A stretch of 64,000 nucleotides of DNA from assembly GCF_000732325.1 (NCBI RefSeq), contig NZ_BBIW01000012.1:62001-126000 (forward strand). The letters run 5' to 3'. Position 1 is the first letter of the stretch, and each line of letters opens with the position of its first letter. Below are positions 53,000 through 62,252 of the stretch, in pieces. Below the pieces are notes generated by a model. That model was not told where the DNA came from and did not search any database. It saw nothing but the letters and a program-made list of their open reading frames with translations. The translations under genes were made by a program, and so were the position numbers. The DNA comes from Paenibacillus sp. TCA20 (GTDB taxonomy: Bacteria; Bacillota; Bacilli; Paenibacillales; Paenibacillaceae).

Positions 53000-53674
53000 A
53001 TGTCGACTGAGCAGAAGATCAAGGGCTCGACCAGAGCCTATTCCTACTATTTATTGAAGGATCGCATCCTACGCCTGGAGCTTCCACCAGGAACGAAGAT
53101 CTCAGAGAAAGAAATTGCCGATGAACTGAATGTCAGCAGAACTCCGGTCCGCGAGGCGTTTATGAAGCTGGCTGAAGAGGAGCTGCTTGATATAATTCCA
53201 CAGAGCGGTACTCTGGTCTCCCGAATTCATCTTGCTCATGTAGAGGAAGGCAGATTTATCAGGGAGAAGCTGGAGAAGGAAATCGTCGAGCTGTGCTGTG
53301 AGCATTTTCCTGAGGAATTCAAGTTCAAGCTGGAAACGAACATTGCGATGCAGGACGTATGTGCAGATAAGAAAAACTACCAGAAGCTCTTCGAGCTCGA
53401 TGAAGAATTTCACCAGATTCTTTTTCACGGCACCGGAAAGCAGCGGACCTGGAAGATGCTTCAGCAGCTAAACATTCACTTCAATCGCCTAAGACTGCTC
53501 CGGCTGCTATCGGATTCCAACTGGGAGGACATCATTTCGCAGCACAAGCAGATCTATCAGTTGATTGTGAAGAAGGAGAGAGAACAGGCCAGAAAAATGA
53601 TGGAGAATCATCTGCGGCTTGTCGTTGTAGATCAGGATATATTGCGTGAGAAATACCCGCATTATTTTGTGTGA
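53000..53674 (+). CDS. GntR-family regulator, FadR (FCD) subfamily
   Basis: This 224-residue regulator has an N-terminal winged helix with the GntR signature PPGTKISEKEIADELNVSRT (about residues 30-49) and a C-terminal all-helical FCD domain; FELDEEFHQILF carries metal-binding Asp and His, typical of FCD members that bind carboxylate ligands. UxuR and ExuR are close models for hexuronate sensing. It lies directly before the alpha-glucuronidase, so a glucuronate-type inducer is likely, though not proven. Confidence 0.92.
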   Translation: MSTEQKIKGSTRAYSYYLLKDRILRLELPPGTKISEKEIADELNVSRTPVREAFMKLAEEELLDIIPQSGTLVSRIHLAHVEEGRFIREKLEKEIVELCCEHFPEEFKFKLETNIAMQDVCADKKNYQKLFELDEEFHQILFHGTGKQRTWKMLQQLNIHFNRLRLLRLLSDSNWEDIISQHKQIYQLIVKKEREQARKMMENHLRLVVVDQDILREKYPHYFV

Positions 53675-53731
53675 GGAACGCTTTAGGCTAGGCACAATTT
53701 CAAGCAAGGTAAGGGAGAGGAGTTTCACGTC

Positions 53732-55813
53732 ATGGCACAGAACACACAGCTTCCACATTCTGCTGCGGACCGCGGCTGGCTTAGATACGAGAGTAAGGCA
53801 TCATGGCAGGGTTCTTTTGAAATTTCTAAAATTGGATGTAGGGAACGTTCTCAAATTACAGAATCAGCCATTCGGGAGCTGCAATATGGCATCTCGGAAA
53901 TGTTCGGTGTACTTCCTGAAGTACTGGACTCTACCGATACGCTAACAACAGGCTGTATTCGTTTAGCTGTCGTCCATGAGGAGCTACCGCAAGAACTTGG
54001 TGCAGCTCCATGGGCGCAAGAGCTTAATAAGGAAGGATACGTACTAAAGTCTTTTTCCGATAACAGTGCAGCAATAAATTCTCTTTATGTTGTGGGAAAG
54101 ACCGATAAAGGACTGCTGTATGGAACATTCCATTTGCTTCGTCTGCTACAAATGGGAGAGAATTTAAGTGAGCTTCACATTATAGAGAATCCGAAGAACC
54201 AGCTGAGAATGATGAACCATTGGGACAATATGGACGGTTCCATTGAGCGGGGTTATGCGGGTAGATCTATTTTCTTCAAGGATCATCAGTTTGTTACTGA
54301 TGATGCACGAATTCGTGATTATGCCCGCCTGATGGCGTCGATTGGAATCAATGGTATTGCGATTAACAACGTGAACGTACATGAGGTGGAAACACGGCTG
54401 ATCACACCGGAATTTTTGCCGGATGTGGCGAAAGTGGCGGGGATTTTTAGAGCGTATGGGATTAAGACGTTTCTTAGTGCCAATTATGCCAGTCCGATTC
54501 AGCTTGCAGGGATAACTACGGCTGACCCGCTCGATGAGAAGGTTGCGGCTTGGTGGAAGGATAAGGCACAGGAAATTTACAGCTACATACCCGATTTCGG
54601 GGGCTTTGTCGTTAAGGCGGATTCTGAGGGTCGTCCGGGACCGTTCACCTATAACCGGACACATGCAGACGGATCCAATATGCTCGCTGAGGCACTTGAG
54701 CCCTTTGGAGGGATTGTAATCTGGAGATGCTTTGTCTACAACTGTCTTCAGGACTGGAGAGACCGCAAGACGGATCGGGCCCGTGCCGCGTACGATCATT
54801 TCAAGCCGCTTGACGGACAGTTCAAGGATAACGTGATTCTCCAGATCAAGAACGGACCAATGGACTTTCAGGTTCGGGAAGGGGTGTCCCCGCTTCTCGG
54901 AGCCATGCCGCATACGAACCAAATTCTGGAGTTCCAGATTACTCAGGAATATACCGGACAGCAAAGACATCTATGCTACCTGATTCCACAGTGGAAGGAA
55001 ATCTTTGATTTTGATACTTACGCCAAGGGAGCGGGATCAGAGATTAAGAAGGTTGCGTCAGGTGAATTGTATCCGTATAAATACAGTGGAATTACGGCGG
55101 TCATTAATGTGGGTGATGATCATAATTGGACGGGTCACACGCTTGCCCAAGCAAATTTATACGGCTATGGCCGATTAACCTGGAATCCGGATTTAGCTGA
55201 AGAGCAGATTACCTCTGAATGGATCAAGCAAACCTTTGGCTCTAACCCTGCAGTGCTCGAGGCGGTGAGTACGATGCTTCAGGATTCGTGGCCCATCTAT
55301 GAGAGCTACACTTCACCGCTTGGTGTAGGCTGGATGGTTAACCCGGAGCATCACTATGGACCTAATGTGGACGGCTATGAATATTCCAGGTGGGGAACGT
55401 ATCATTTTGCAGACTGTCATGGCATCGGTGTCAATCGGACGGTCAAGAATGGAACCGGATATACAGCACAATATTTCCCGGAAAATGCTGAACGGTACGA
55501 ATCACTAGAGACCTGTCCGGATGAATTACTGCTCTTCTTCCATCATGTACCGTATACGCATGTCCTGAAGTCCGGCAAGACGGTCATTCAGCATATTTAT
55601 GACACTCACTTTGATGGTGTGGAAGGCGTTGAAACGTTGATTCGGCGCTGGAGCAAGCTTGAGGGACAGATTGATTCGGAGCGCTATCAGGGTATAATGG
55701 AGCGTCTGGAAGGACAGCTTGCTCATTCGAAGGAATGGAGAGATATCATCAATACTTATTTCTATCGTAAGTCAGGCATTTCAGATGAGCTTGAACGTAC
55801 GATTTATGCTTAA
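53732..55813 (+). CDS. aguA: Alpha-glucuronidase, glycoside hydrolase family 67
   Basis: The 693-residue enzyme removes 4-O-methyl-D-glucuronic acid from the non-reducing end of aldouronic acids. An N-terminal beta domain (about 1-150) precedes a barrel with FGGFVVKADSEGRPGP, WRCFVYNC and ILQIKNGPMDFQVREG, which supply the family's catalytic acids, and a C-terminal helical domain. There is no signal peptide, so it acts after import. GGAGAGGAG lies about nine bases before ATG. Neighbouring xylanase (GH10) and xylosidase (GH43) genes found in related clusters are absent. Confidence 0.96.
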   Translation: MAQNTQLPHSAADRGWLRYESKASWQGSFEISKIGCRERSQITESAIRELQYGISEMFGVLPEVLDSTDTLTTGCIRLAVVHEELPQELGAAPWAQELNKEGYVLKSFSDNSAAINSLYVVGKTDKGLLYGTFHLLRLLQMGENLSELHIIENPKNQLRMMNHWDNMDGSIERGYAGRSIFFKDHQFVTDDARIRDYARLMASIGINGIAINNVNVHEVETRLITPEFLPDVAKVAGIFRAYGIKTFLSANYASPIQLAGITTADPLDEKVAAWWKDKAQEIYSYIPDFGGFVVKADSEGRPGPFTYNRTHADGSNMLAEALEPFGGIVIWRCFVYNCLQDWRDRKTDRARAAYDHFKPLDGQFKDNVILQIKNGPMDFQVREGVSPLLGAMPHTNQILEFQITQEYTGQQRHLCYLIPQWKEIFDFDTYAKGAGSEIKKVASGELYPYKYSGITAVINVGDDHNWTGHTLAQANLYGYGRLTWNPDLAEEQITSEWIKQTFGSNPAVLEAVSTMLQDSWPIYESYTSPLGVGWMVNPEHHYGPNVDGYEYSRWGTYHFADCHGIGVNRTVKNGTGYTAQYFPENAERYESLETCPDELLLFFHHVPYTHVLKSGKTVIQHIYDTHFDGVEGVETLIRRWSKLEGQIDSERYQGIMERLEGQLAHSKEWRDIINTYFYRKSGISDELERTIYA

Positions 55814-55840
55814 TACTAATTTGGGGAAATATGCTACAAT

Positions 55841-55866
55841 AGCTGTCAGAGCGAAGCTCGGCAGCT
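55841..55866 (+). terminator. Hairpin after aguA, possible weak terminator
   Basis: AGCTGTC and GAGC pair with GCTC and GGCAGCT around a three-base loop (one bulged A, one G-T pair). No T run follows, so it may be an RNA end-protecting or weak termination structure. Confidence 0.4.
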
Positions 55867-55947
55867 ATTTAGGTTGTTCACAGATGATCAAGAAACCATT
55901 TAAACAGATTAACATGCAATAATATGGGAGAGTAAAAGGAGGGCATC

Positions 55948-57063
55948 ATGACGATCATCATATGGTCGATTGTAGGCGTTATCGTGCTGGTGTGTGCAGT
56001 TATGTTCATTGGCGGCATGCGTTTTAGACATGAGCTAAATAACACAGGAGCCGACTATTTCATTCAATTTATTGAAGAGAATAAAGACAGTCCCCGCTTC
56101 TCAATGGTACTTCAATATAATCAGGCGAAGCTGATCGAGCTCCGTCCCGAGGAGCCGCTTCCGCTCGCCAGCACGGTTAAGATCATCATTGCTATTGAAT
56201 ATGCAAGACAGGCAGCAGAGGGACGAATCGATCCTGAGATGGAGGTAGAACTGAAAGCGCTGAACCAATATTATGTTCCCAAAACCGATGGCGGCGCGCA
56301 TGAAGCCTGGATCGCTCACTTAGGATTAAAGGAAGAGTCAGATACCGTACCTGTAAGTGAGATAGCTTATGGAATGATTGCCTTCAGCTCCAACGCCAAT
56401 ACGGAGTATCTCATGGATCTGCTTGGATTGGATTCCATTCAGAAGCTAATAACCGAGTTGGATTTACAATATCATGAGCCCTTATATCCTCTGGTCAGCT
56501 CATTATTTGTCGCTAGTGATCTAATGAAGGAACAGCAGTTAACCAAGGGAGAAACACTCTCCGCACTTAAGCAGATGGACCTGGCAGAATATCGCCTTGC
56601 AGCAATACAAATACATAACCGAATATCCAGTTCACCTTTAACCGCAGAAGACAAGCAGAAGCTTAGCAAATGGCTCAGTCTGGATGTCCAGAAGGTTTGG
56701 TCTGACCGGCTGCCCCGTTCCACAACACGGGATTATGTATCCATTATGGAGAAGCTGAACAGCAAATCTTACTTCTCTAATGAAGCGCATCAATATCTTG
56801 ATCCCGTTATGGAAGGACTCATGCGAGATTCCCGCAACCAGGAATGGCTTCAGCATGCAGGTCAAAAAGGAGGCTCTACGATGTTTGTCCTGACGAATGC
56901 TATGTATGCGACAGATAAGGAAGGGAATACACTAGAGCTGGCTATATTCATGACAGATCTGACCTGGAAGGAACAAGCCAAGCTATCGCATAGTCTGAAC
57001 AGCTTCCAATTAAAGCTGCTGACAGATGAGACGGTCCGGGAGCATTTGAAGGGGATTAAATGA
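55948..57063 (+). CDS. Beta-lactamase-fold serine hydrolase, membrane-anchored
   Basis: This 371-residue protein starts with a membrane segment (about 3-23) without a clear cleavage site, so the rest lies outside and anchored. The active-site elements of class A beta-lactamases and penicillin-binding proteins are visible: S75-T-V-K78, the SxN-type element SSNANTEY (near residue 150) and KGGST near residue 308. The Glu of the class A omega loop is not evident, so it may be a peptidase or esterase rather than an antibiotic-destroying enzyme. AAAGGAGGG precedes the ATG. It is a single gene with its own terminator. Confidence 0.88.
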   Translation: MTIIIWSIVGVIVLVCAVMFIGGMRFRHELNNTGADYFIQFIEENKDSPRFSMVLQYNQAKLIELRPEEPLPLASTVKIIIAIEYARQAAEGRIDPEMEVELKALNQYYVPKTDGGAHEAWIAHLGLKEESDTVPVSEIAYGMIAFSSNANTEYLMDLLGLDSIQKLITELDLQYHEPLYPLVSSLFVASDLMKEQQLTKGETLSALKQMDLAEYRLAAIQIHNRISSSPLTAEDKQKLSKWLSLDVQKVWSDRLPRSTTRDYVSIMEKLNSKSYFSNEAHQYLDPVMEGLMRDSRNQEWLQHAGQKGGSTMFVLTNAMYATDKEGNTLELAIFMTDLTWKEQAKLSHSLNSFQLKLLTDETVREHLKGIK

Positions 57064-57108
57064 TCCGAAGGGGAGTTCAGTGCTAGTGATACTGCATATC
57101 ATCCATAA

Positions 57109-57138
57109 AAGAACCCTTCCTGTTGGAAGGGCTCTTTT
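57109..57138. terminator. Terminator between convergent serine hydrolase and folD genes
   Basis: GAACCCTTCC and GGAAGGGCTC form a 10-bp stem with one mismatch and a four-base loop; A and T runs on either side let it work in both directions. Confidence 0.8.
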
Positions 57139-57182
57139 ATAATTATAGGAAGCTGATGGCTTCAAAGTGTTACATCATGATA

Positions 57183-58043
57183 TTACTGCTCTTGCTTCAG
57201 TAATGACTTGTACGCCGATTTTACCGTATGCTCAATTAAGGTCGCGATGGTAACGGGGCCGACACCGCCAGGTACAGGTGTGATGGCAGAGGAGTGCGGC
57301 AAGCAGGCATCATAGTCGACATCACCGATGTTCCCTTTGTTGTAGCCTGCATCAACGACAACGGCTCCTGGCTTGATCCAATCTCCTTGTACAAAATTCG
57401 GTTTACCTACGGCAGCGACCACAATGTCTGCCTGTTTCACAATCGCTTCAATATTTACCGTTCTGGAGTGGCAGGTCGTCACCGTTGCATTGCGATTCAG
57501 CAGCATCGCGGATACCGGTTTGCCGAGGATCGGACTGCGGCCGATGACTACGGCGTGCTTGCCCTCCATTGAAATGTTATAGAAGTCAAGAATGCGAATA
57601 ATGGCCTGCGGTGTGCAGGATGGATAATCTGCTTCGCCAAACGCGTTCAGTGCATAACCAAGCGTCGTTACTCCGTCTACATCTTTTTCAATGCTGATCG
57701 TGTCAAAGCATGCTCTTTCATCAATATGATGCGGAACCGGATGCTGCAGCAGAATTCCGTGAACGGAAGGGTCTTGATTCAGCTTGTTGATTTCTTGAAT
57801 GAGTTCCTCTGTCGTTGTCTCGGCAGGAAGCACCACCTTGATCGATTCCACCCCGATTCGTGCACAAGCATTTCCTTTCATACGTACGTAAGTTGCCGAA
57901 GAAGGATCATCACCAACCAGAATGGTAGCCAGACACGGCTGGATTCCCTGCTCCTTCAGTTCTTTCACCTTTGCTCCCGTTTCTTCTCTCATGTAATCTG
58001 CTACCGTTTGACCGTTCAGAATCAGTGTGTTGTCGCTCATCAT
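57183..58043 (-). CDS. folD: Methylenetetrahydrofolate dehydrogenase/cyclohydrolase
   Basis: This 286-residue bifunctional enzyme interconverts 5,10-methylene-, methenyl- and 10-formyl-tetrahydrofolate. Substrate-site motifs are YVRMKGNACARIG (catalytic Lys near residue 57), GILLQHPVPHH and DVDGVT; the NADP-binding part has GRSPILGKPVS and the C-terminus PVPGGVGPVT. Three possible start codons are adjacent (GTG 58046, ATG 58043, ATG 58040); 58043 has the best distance from GGAAAGGG. A ZTP riboswitch leader precedes it, tying expression to the 10-formyl-THF supply. Confidence 0.96.
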   Translation of the reverse strand: MMSDNTLILNGQTVADYMREETGAKVKELKEQGIQPCLATILVGDDPSSATYVRMKGNACARIGVESIKVVLPAETTTEELIQEINKLNQDPSVHGILLQHPVPHHIDERACFDTISIEKDVDGVTTLGYALNAFGEADYPSCTPQAIIRILDFYNISMEGKHAVVIGRSPILGKPVSAMLLNRNATVTTCHSRTVNIEAIVKQADIVVAAVGKPNFVQGDWIKPGAVVVDAGYNKGNIGDVDYDACLPHSSAITPVPGGVGPVTIATLIEHTVKSAYKSLLKQEQ

Positions 58044-58062
58044 CACATCGCCCTTTCCAAGT

Positions 58063-58175
58063 AAAAAAGAGGCAAGGGAAACTTAAGTTCCCTTACCTCT
58101 GCCCAGGCGTACGGCTATATCTAATCACATGCTCCCTCACGGTTCACCGTGTACGCCAGTTACATGCGACGATCT
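58063..58175 (-). promoter_or_regulatory. ZTP (pfl) riboswitch with terminator, controlling folD
   Basis: On the minus strand the aptamer shows the ZTP-riboswitch hallmarks: ACTGGCG (58160-58154), the hairpin CACGGTGAACCGTG, GGGAGC (58136-58131) and CGCCTGGGC (58109-58101). GGCGTAC and GTACGCC pair to close the core. Directly after GGGC, a 14-base stem (58100-58087 with 58082-58068) and six T form an intrinsic terminator. The family binds ZTP/ZMP, which build up when 10-formyl-THF is short, and then allows transcription of one-carbon genes, fitting folD. Confidence 0.88.
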
Positions 58176-58467
58176 TAATTGTAATGTATAAGTGAGACCT
58201 CATATGAAGAAACAATGGAATAATCGAAGCTCACCCCATGATGGTACTTCATTTTGTCGAATTGTTCAATAGGGATGCACAAGATTTGGAATGATGAGCT
58301 ATATTCCAGCTTCGGTATAATTCATATAGGTAGTTGATATAGTTTCAAATTCTCGGGTTCGATGAGTTTCGAAAAGGACTCCATTAAACATTTTTATAAA
58401 ACGTGCTATAAAAATAAACTGTCGTCCGTCTTATGTATAGCTGCAGCTGAAAGGAGACGTTAAACAT
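58176..58467. other. Gap between the folD leader and the sigma-factor operon
   Basis: No gene is visible in this 292-bp stretch. It must hold the folD promoter on the minus strand and the sigma-operon promoter on the plus strand. A TATAAT (58316-58321) without a good -35 is seen. AAAGGAGACG at 58450-58459 is the ribosome site for the sigma factor. Confidence 0.4.
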
Positions 58468-58989
58468 ATGGAAGGACAGGAAATCGACGTTTTCCGTACA
58501 GTGTTCGACGAGCATTATCCTATTGTACGCCGAAAACTGATGGCTCTGATCCAGGATGAAGCCGCCGCGGAAGATCTTGCGCAAGAGGTATTTATTCGGC
58601 TGTATCGGAATCCGCCAGATGATCCGGCTGCGATTGGTGCATGGCTTCATCGTGTACTGACTCGCATCGGATATGATTATATGAGTAAACAAATACGAGA
58701 ACGGAAGCTCAAGGAGAAGCAGGAGCAGTATTTTGATAGAAGAGAGCAGCTCCTGTCCTCTGGAGAAGAGATTGTACTGAAGCGTATGGATCAGGAGGAA
58801 GTACGTGAATGGATGGACGAGCTGCCGGAGCGCGACAGACAGCTGCTAATGCTGAAATACTCAGGATACAGCTATGCAGAGATAGCGGAAGAGCTGAATG
58901 TAAGGCCTCCTCTTGTCGGCTCGATGTTAAGCAGAGCTACAAGCAAGCTGAGGAGAAAGGTTCAAGGAAAGTCCGCGCCACAGTCCTGA
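58468..58989 (+). CDS. ECF-type RNA polymerase sigma factor
   Basis: The 173-residue protein is a group 4 (ECF) sigma factor. Region 2 has AAAEDLAQEVFIRLYRNP (binding core polymerase and the -10) and region 4 has LPERDRQLLMLKYSGYSYAE followed by IAEELNVRPPLVGSMLSRA (helix-turn-helix for the -35). It is the first gene of an operon with an anti-sigma-like membrane protein and an ABC-2 exporter, the usual layout for envelope-stress or antibiotic-response ECF systems. Confidence 0.94.
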   Translation: MEGQEIDVFRTVFDEHYPIVRRKLMALIQDEAAAEDLAQEVFIRLYRNPPDDPAAIGAWLHRVLTRIGYDYMSKQIRERKLKEKQEQYFDRREQLLSSGEEIVLKRMDQEEVREWMDELPERDRQLLMLKYSGYSYAEIAEELNVRPPLVGSMLSRATSKLRRKVQGKSAPQS

Positions 58990-59022
58990 GGATATACCAA
59001 TTAGCATAGTAAGGAGTTGAAC

Positions 59023-60177
59023 GTGCACATGACATCAAAGCCGAACGGAAAAGACGAGAACAAGCAGCTTGAAGATGCTTGGAACAAGCTGGCGTCAAGG
59101 CTGGAAGAAGAAGAAATGAGCCCCAAGTGGTCAGCATGGTCCATGGAGCGTGGAAACGGGCCTAAGGCAGCACATCCATTAAAGGAAGATGTATTAAAAG
59201 GTGTATTACAAAATGAAATCAGGGGAGAGAGATACGATATGACGGATCATCAGAATCAGGAGAAGCAGACCGCTGTTGTAAAGAAAAAGCATCATATGAA
59301 AAAGCCGGTTAAGAAGTGGCTCAGCATAGCAACGGCGGCGGCTGTGGCAGGAGTCATGATCGCGACTCCGCTCGGAGATAAGGCGCTTGCCGCGATACTA
59401 AACCAATTCCGTATGGATGAGGTAACGGTAGTTAATGAAGGAGATGTTATGGACTTCTTCAACTCAGTATCTGGAGGAAGCAATTCATCGGACTTTATCA
59501 ACAAGCATGGTTCGTTTACGAATGCATATGGACCTGAACTCAACAATGAAAAATTAAGCTTACAAGAGATTGAAGAGCTAACCGGGCTCACAGCATATGA
59601 GAATGATATTTTCAATGTAGAAAGTTATTATGCATTTACCTCACAGACGATTACGATGAAACTGAACATTAATGAAGTTAACACGACAATGGCGCGGCTT
59701 GGTGCCAAGGAATTAATGCCTGAATCTCTCGATGGGAAGCCAATTACGTTCCATATCCCAGCGACGCTGCATCAATATTACCATGCAGATACAGATGGAG
59801 AGGAGCTGTACGCTTCGTTATCTCAACAGAAGCTTCCATCAGTAGAGGTTGATCCTTCTGTCTCAGTAGAGGAAGCGGTCAAGGCAGTGCTGGACTTCCC
59901 GATGCTGCCAGATAATCTGAAGACAGCGATTAAATCAGACAGTATCTTGTCCGGCAAGCTTCCAATGCCAGTGTTCACGGATGGAGATGCCGAGAAGGTG
60001 GAAGTGAAGGAAGTGCCGGTCGTTATTGTTGAACAAGATTATGTATCTTCAACTGGGAAGCCTGTTTATACAGCTACATGGACGCAAGATTGCGTATTGT
60101 TCAATTTGTCCGGCGACTCGTTGTTTGATTCCAAAGACAAACTGCTCGCACAGGTGGAGGAGATGATTACGGAATGA
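59023..60177 (+). CDS. Putative anti-sigma factor, single-span membrane protein
   Basis: This 384-residue protein has a charged cytoplasmic N-terminal region of about 100 residues, one membrane segment (WLSIATAAAVAGVMIATPLG) and an extracytoplasmic domain of about 265 residues ending with a beta-rich part (KPVYTATWTQDCVLFNLSGD) like the DUF4367 ends of other Bacillota anti-sigma-type proteins. It has no zinc HxxxCxxC motif. The GTG at 59023 is six bases after AAGGAG. It probably holds the sigma factor until an envelope signal arrives. The assignment rests mainly on position and topology. Confidence 0.75.
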   Translation: MHMTSKPNGKDENKQLEDAWNKLASRLEEEEMSPKWSAWSMERGNGPKAAHPLKEDVLKGVLQNEIRGERYDMTDHQNQEKQTAVVKKKHHMKKPVKKWLSIATAAAVAGVMIATPLGDKALAAILNQFRMDEVTVVNEGDVMDFFNSVSGGSNSSDFINKHGSFTNAYGPELNNEKLSLQEIEELTGLTAYENDIFNVESYYAFTSQTITMKLNINEVNTTMARLGAKELMPESLDGKPITFHIPATLHQYYHADTDGEELYASLSQQKLPSVEVDPSVSVEEAVKAVLDFPMLPDNLKTAIKSDSILSGKLPMPVFTDGDAEKVEVKEVPVVIVEQDYVSSTGKPVYTATWTQDCVLFNLSGDSLFDSKDKLLAQVEEMITE

Positions 60178-61145
60178 CGGCCGCCATTCACACCGAAGGT
60201 TTAACCAAACAATTTAGCAACGGACGCGGCTGCCGTGACGTATCCATTACGGTCCAGGAAGGGGAAGCCTTTGGCTTCCTCGGACCGAATGGAGCAGGCA
60301 AGAGTACTTTCGTTAAGATGCTGGTAGGGCTTACCTATCCAACGGGCGGCAGTGCATCGATCTTTGGACATCCGATTCACTCCGTTGAAGCCAAAGGACA
60401 AATTGGCTATTTGCCTGAGCTGTTCCGATATCAGGAGTGGCTGACCGGCGAAGAGGTCATGAAGCTTCATGCCAAGCTGTGCGGCGTTAGCTCTTCCGAT
60501 GCAAAGCGGCGCATTCCTGAGCTGCTGGATGAGGTTGGACTTGGCAGCCGGGGCAAAGGCAAGGTAAAGGATTATTCCAAAGGAATGCAGCAGCGCCTCG
60601 GACTCGCAGCAGCGCTCGTAAGCGATCCGAAGCTGATCTTCCTGGACGAGCCTTCCTCCGCACTTGATCCGGTCGGACGCAAGGAGGTTCGCTCCATATT
60701 GCAACGACTGAAGGCTCAGGGAAAGACGATATTTCTGAATTCCCACATGCTTGAAGATGTCGAAGCCGTGTGTGATCAGATTGCGCTGTTAAACAACGGG
60801 GAGATTTTACGTACCGGCGATGTGGGCTCTGTCCTGCAACAGAGGATCACTTATCGGTTTAAAGTGGGTGGCTATACGCCAGTGATCCTGACCTGGCTGC
60901 AGGAAGAGACCGGGATTGAGATACAGGTGGACAGTAAGACGGTAGGATCGTTGCCCGCTTCTCAAGAACAGCACTCCACCTGGCTTGTCGCTGAGCTCGA
61001 TAACGAGGAGCAGGCAGGCTGGATCAACTCCCTCATTATGGAGCAGGGGATGACACTCTATGAAGTGAACAGAGTAACCGGCAAGCTGGAGGATTGGTTC
61101 CTTACCGCCGTATCGGGACTTAGCCATCGGGGGGAACACGAATGA
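60174..61145 (+). CDS. ABC-2 exporter ATP-binding protein
   Basis: This 323-residue ATPase has Walker A GPNGAGKST (near residue 39), signature YSKGMQQRLG, Walker B LIFLDEPSSALD and H-loop LNSHMLEDVEAV. The last ~100 residues are an extra C-terminal domain seen in NatA/CcmA-type exporters. It overlaps the anti-sigma gene by four bases (ATGA) and the permease by four, so the sigma, anti-sigma and exporter genes form one unit. Export of peptide antibiotics or lipids is the usual job of such pairs. Confidence 0.93.
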   Translation: MTAAIHTEGLTKQFSNGRGCRDVSITVQEGEAFGFLGPNGAGKSTFVKMLVGLTYPTGGSASIFGHPIHSVEAKGQIGYLPELFRYQEWLTGEEVMKLHAKLCGVSSSDAKRRIPELLDEVGLGSRGKGKVKDYSKGMQQRLGLAAALVSDPKLIFLDEPSSALDPVGRKEVRSILQRLKAQGKTIFLNSHMLEDVEAVCDQIALLNNGEILRTGDVGSVLQQRITYRFKVGGYTPVILTWLQEETGIEIQVDSKTVGSLPASQEQHSTWLVAELDNEEQAGWINSLIMEQGMTLYEVNRVTGKLEDWFLTAVSGLSHRGEHE

Positions 61146-62026
61146 TACTGATTATGAATATGACCTGGAAAGAGATGCTGCGTAAGCGTGTCATGATCCT
61201 TGCAGGCATTCTTTCCATTCTATTTTTGATAGCTTATTGGTTCATTGGAGCGGCGATTGCTGACAGCAATCGGTCCAGTGGCTTTATGACAGGAAGTAAC
61301 TTGATCACTGACTATGCCAGTGGCGTACTGATGATGATGATCGGTTTTTTCTTCGCCGGATTCGTTGTGGCACTGCTGTCCATCTTCAGTTCCTTCTCCT
61401 CCATAGCAGGTGAGGCCGAACAGGGTGTCATGCAAGCTCTTCTGCCAAGACCCATCCCTAGATGGAAATTTTATATTGGCAGATGGCTTGGTTATGTATC
61501 CTTGTTATTGTGTTATACACTCGTGCTGTACACAGCCATTATGATCATCACCGATATCCATGCAGCAATCCCGCAGGATCCCATGGTTCATATCCAGGCA
61601 TTCTTATTGTATGCGCTGGTCATTGTACTGCTGATCTCGTTGACCATGCTGGGCTCCACAAGGTTCTCTTCCCTTGGTAATGGTGTATTTATGACGATGC
61701 TGTTTGGCGCGGGCTGGCTTGGCGGTATGCTTGAGAAGATTCGAAGCATAGGGATTATTGATATTATGGATGCGGAGGTAGCTGTCAAGCTGTCCAATAT
61801 CTCTGGACTGATGTCGATGCTGATGCCTGTCGATGCGCTTCAACGAAAAATGCTGCACGGTTTAATTGGAATGGATGAGCTAGGCGGGCTAGTCGATATC
61901 AGCGGCATGGTAGCCGAATTTTTTGTTGGTAATCCGCCTTCCGGCACATTTGTTGTGTATGCTCTCATCTACACAGCCATCGTATTCGTATGGGGCATTC
62001 TTCGCTTCCAGCGGAAAGATTTATAA
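61142..62026 (+). CDS. ABC-2 exporter permease
   Basis: The 294-residue protein has six predicted membrane segments of the ABC-2 type (for example MMMIGFFFAGFVVALLSIFS and FLLYALVIVLLISLTML) and the block GEAEQGVMQALLPRPIPRWK, the coupling motif of NatB-like permeases. It forms the membrane part with the preceding ATPase. A T-rich tract, with only a weak inverted repeat, follows at about 62098-62125, so read-through to the next genes cannot be excluded. Confidence 0.92.
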   Translation: MILIMNMTWKEMLRKRVMILAGILSILFLIAYWFIGAAIADSNRSSGFMTGSNLITDYASGVLMMMIGFFFAGFVVALLSIFSSFSSIAGEAEQGVMQALLPRPIPRWKFYIGRWLGYVSLLLCYTLVLYTAIMIITDIHAAIPQDPMVHIQAFLLYALVIVLLISLTMLGSTRFSSLGNGVFMTMLFGAGWLGGMLEKIRSIGIIDIMDAEVAVKLSNISGLMSMLMPVDALQRKMLHGLIGMDELGGLVDISGMVAEFFVGNPPSGTFVVYALIYTAIVFVWGILRFQRKDL

Positions 62027-62141
62027 ATTGAACAAAAAGGCCATCGCGAAGAACGACGAAGCGGTAATCCTTACTGTTGCAGGTGAGGTCATTATGGATT
62101 CGGATTCTTCCCGAGGGTCTTTTTGTTGATTAAAAAAGAGA

Positions 62142-62170
62142 TTGCCTAAAATGGATGGTTTTGGTATGAT
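62142..62170 (+). promoter_or_regulatory. Promoter of the second ABC-2 exporter operon
   Basis: TTGCCT (62142-62147) and TATGAT (62165-62170) are spaced by exactly 17 bases, with TG two bases before the -10 region. It lies 82 bases ahead of the first start codon. Confidence 0.6.
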
Positions 62171-62252
62171 AGTGTCCTTCTCTCGCATTTCACCTTGTCT
62201 GAAGTGGACGTATGAATCAGCGTCTCATCAAGCTTATCGGAGGTGTATCAAA

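Noticed and set aside
54164..54970. 268-codon minus-strand frame opposite aguA
   Set aside because: It lies antisense to a well-supported GH67 enzyme and has no ribosome site.
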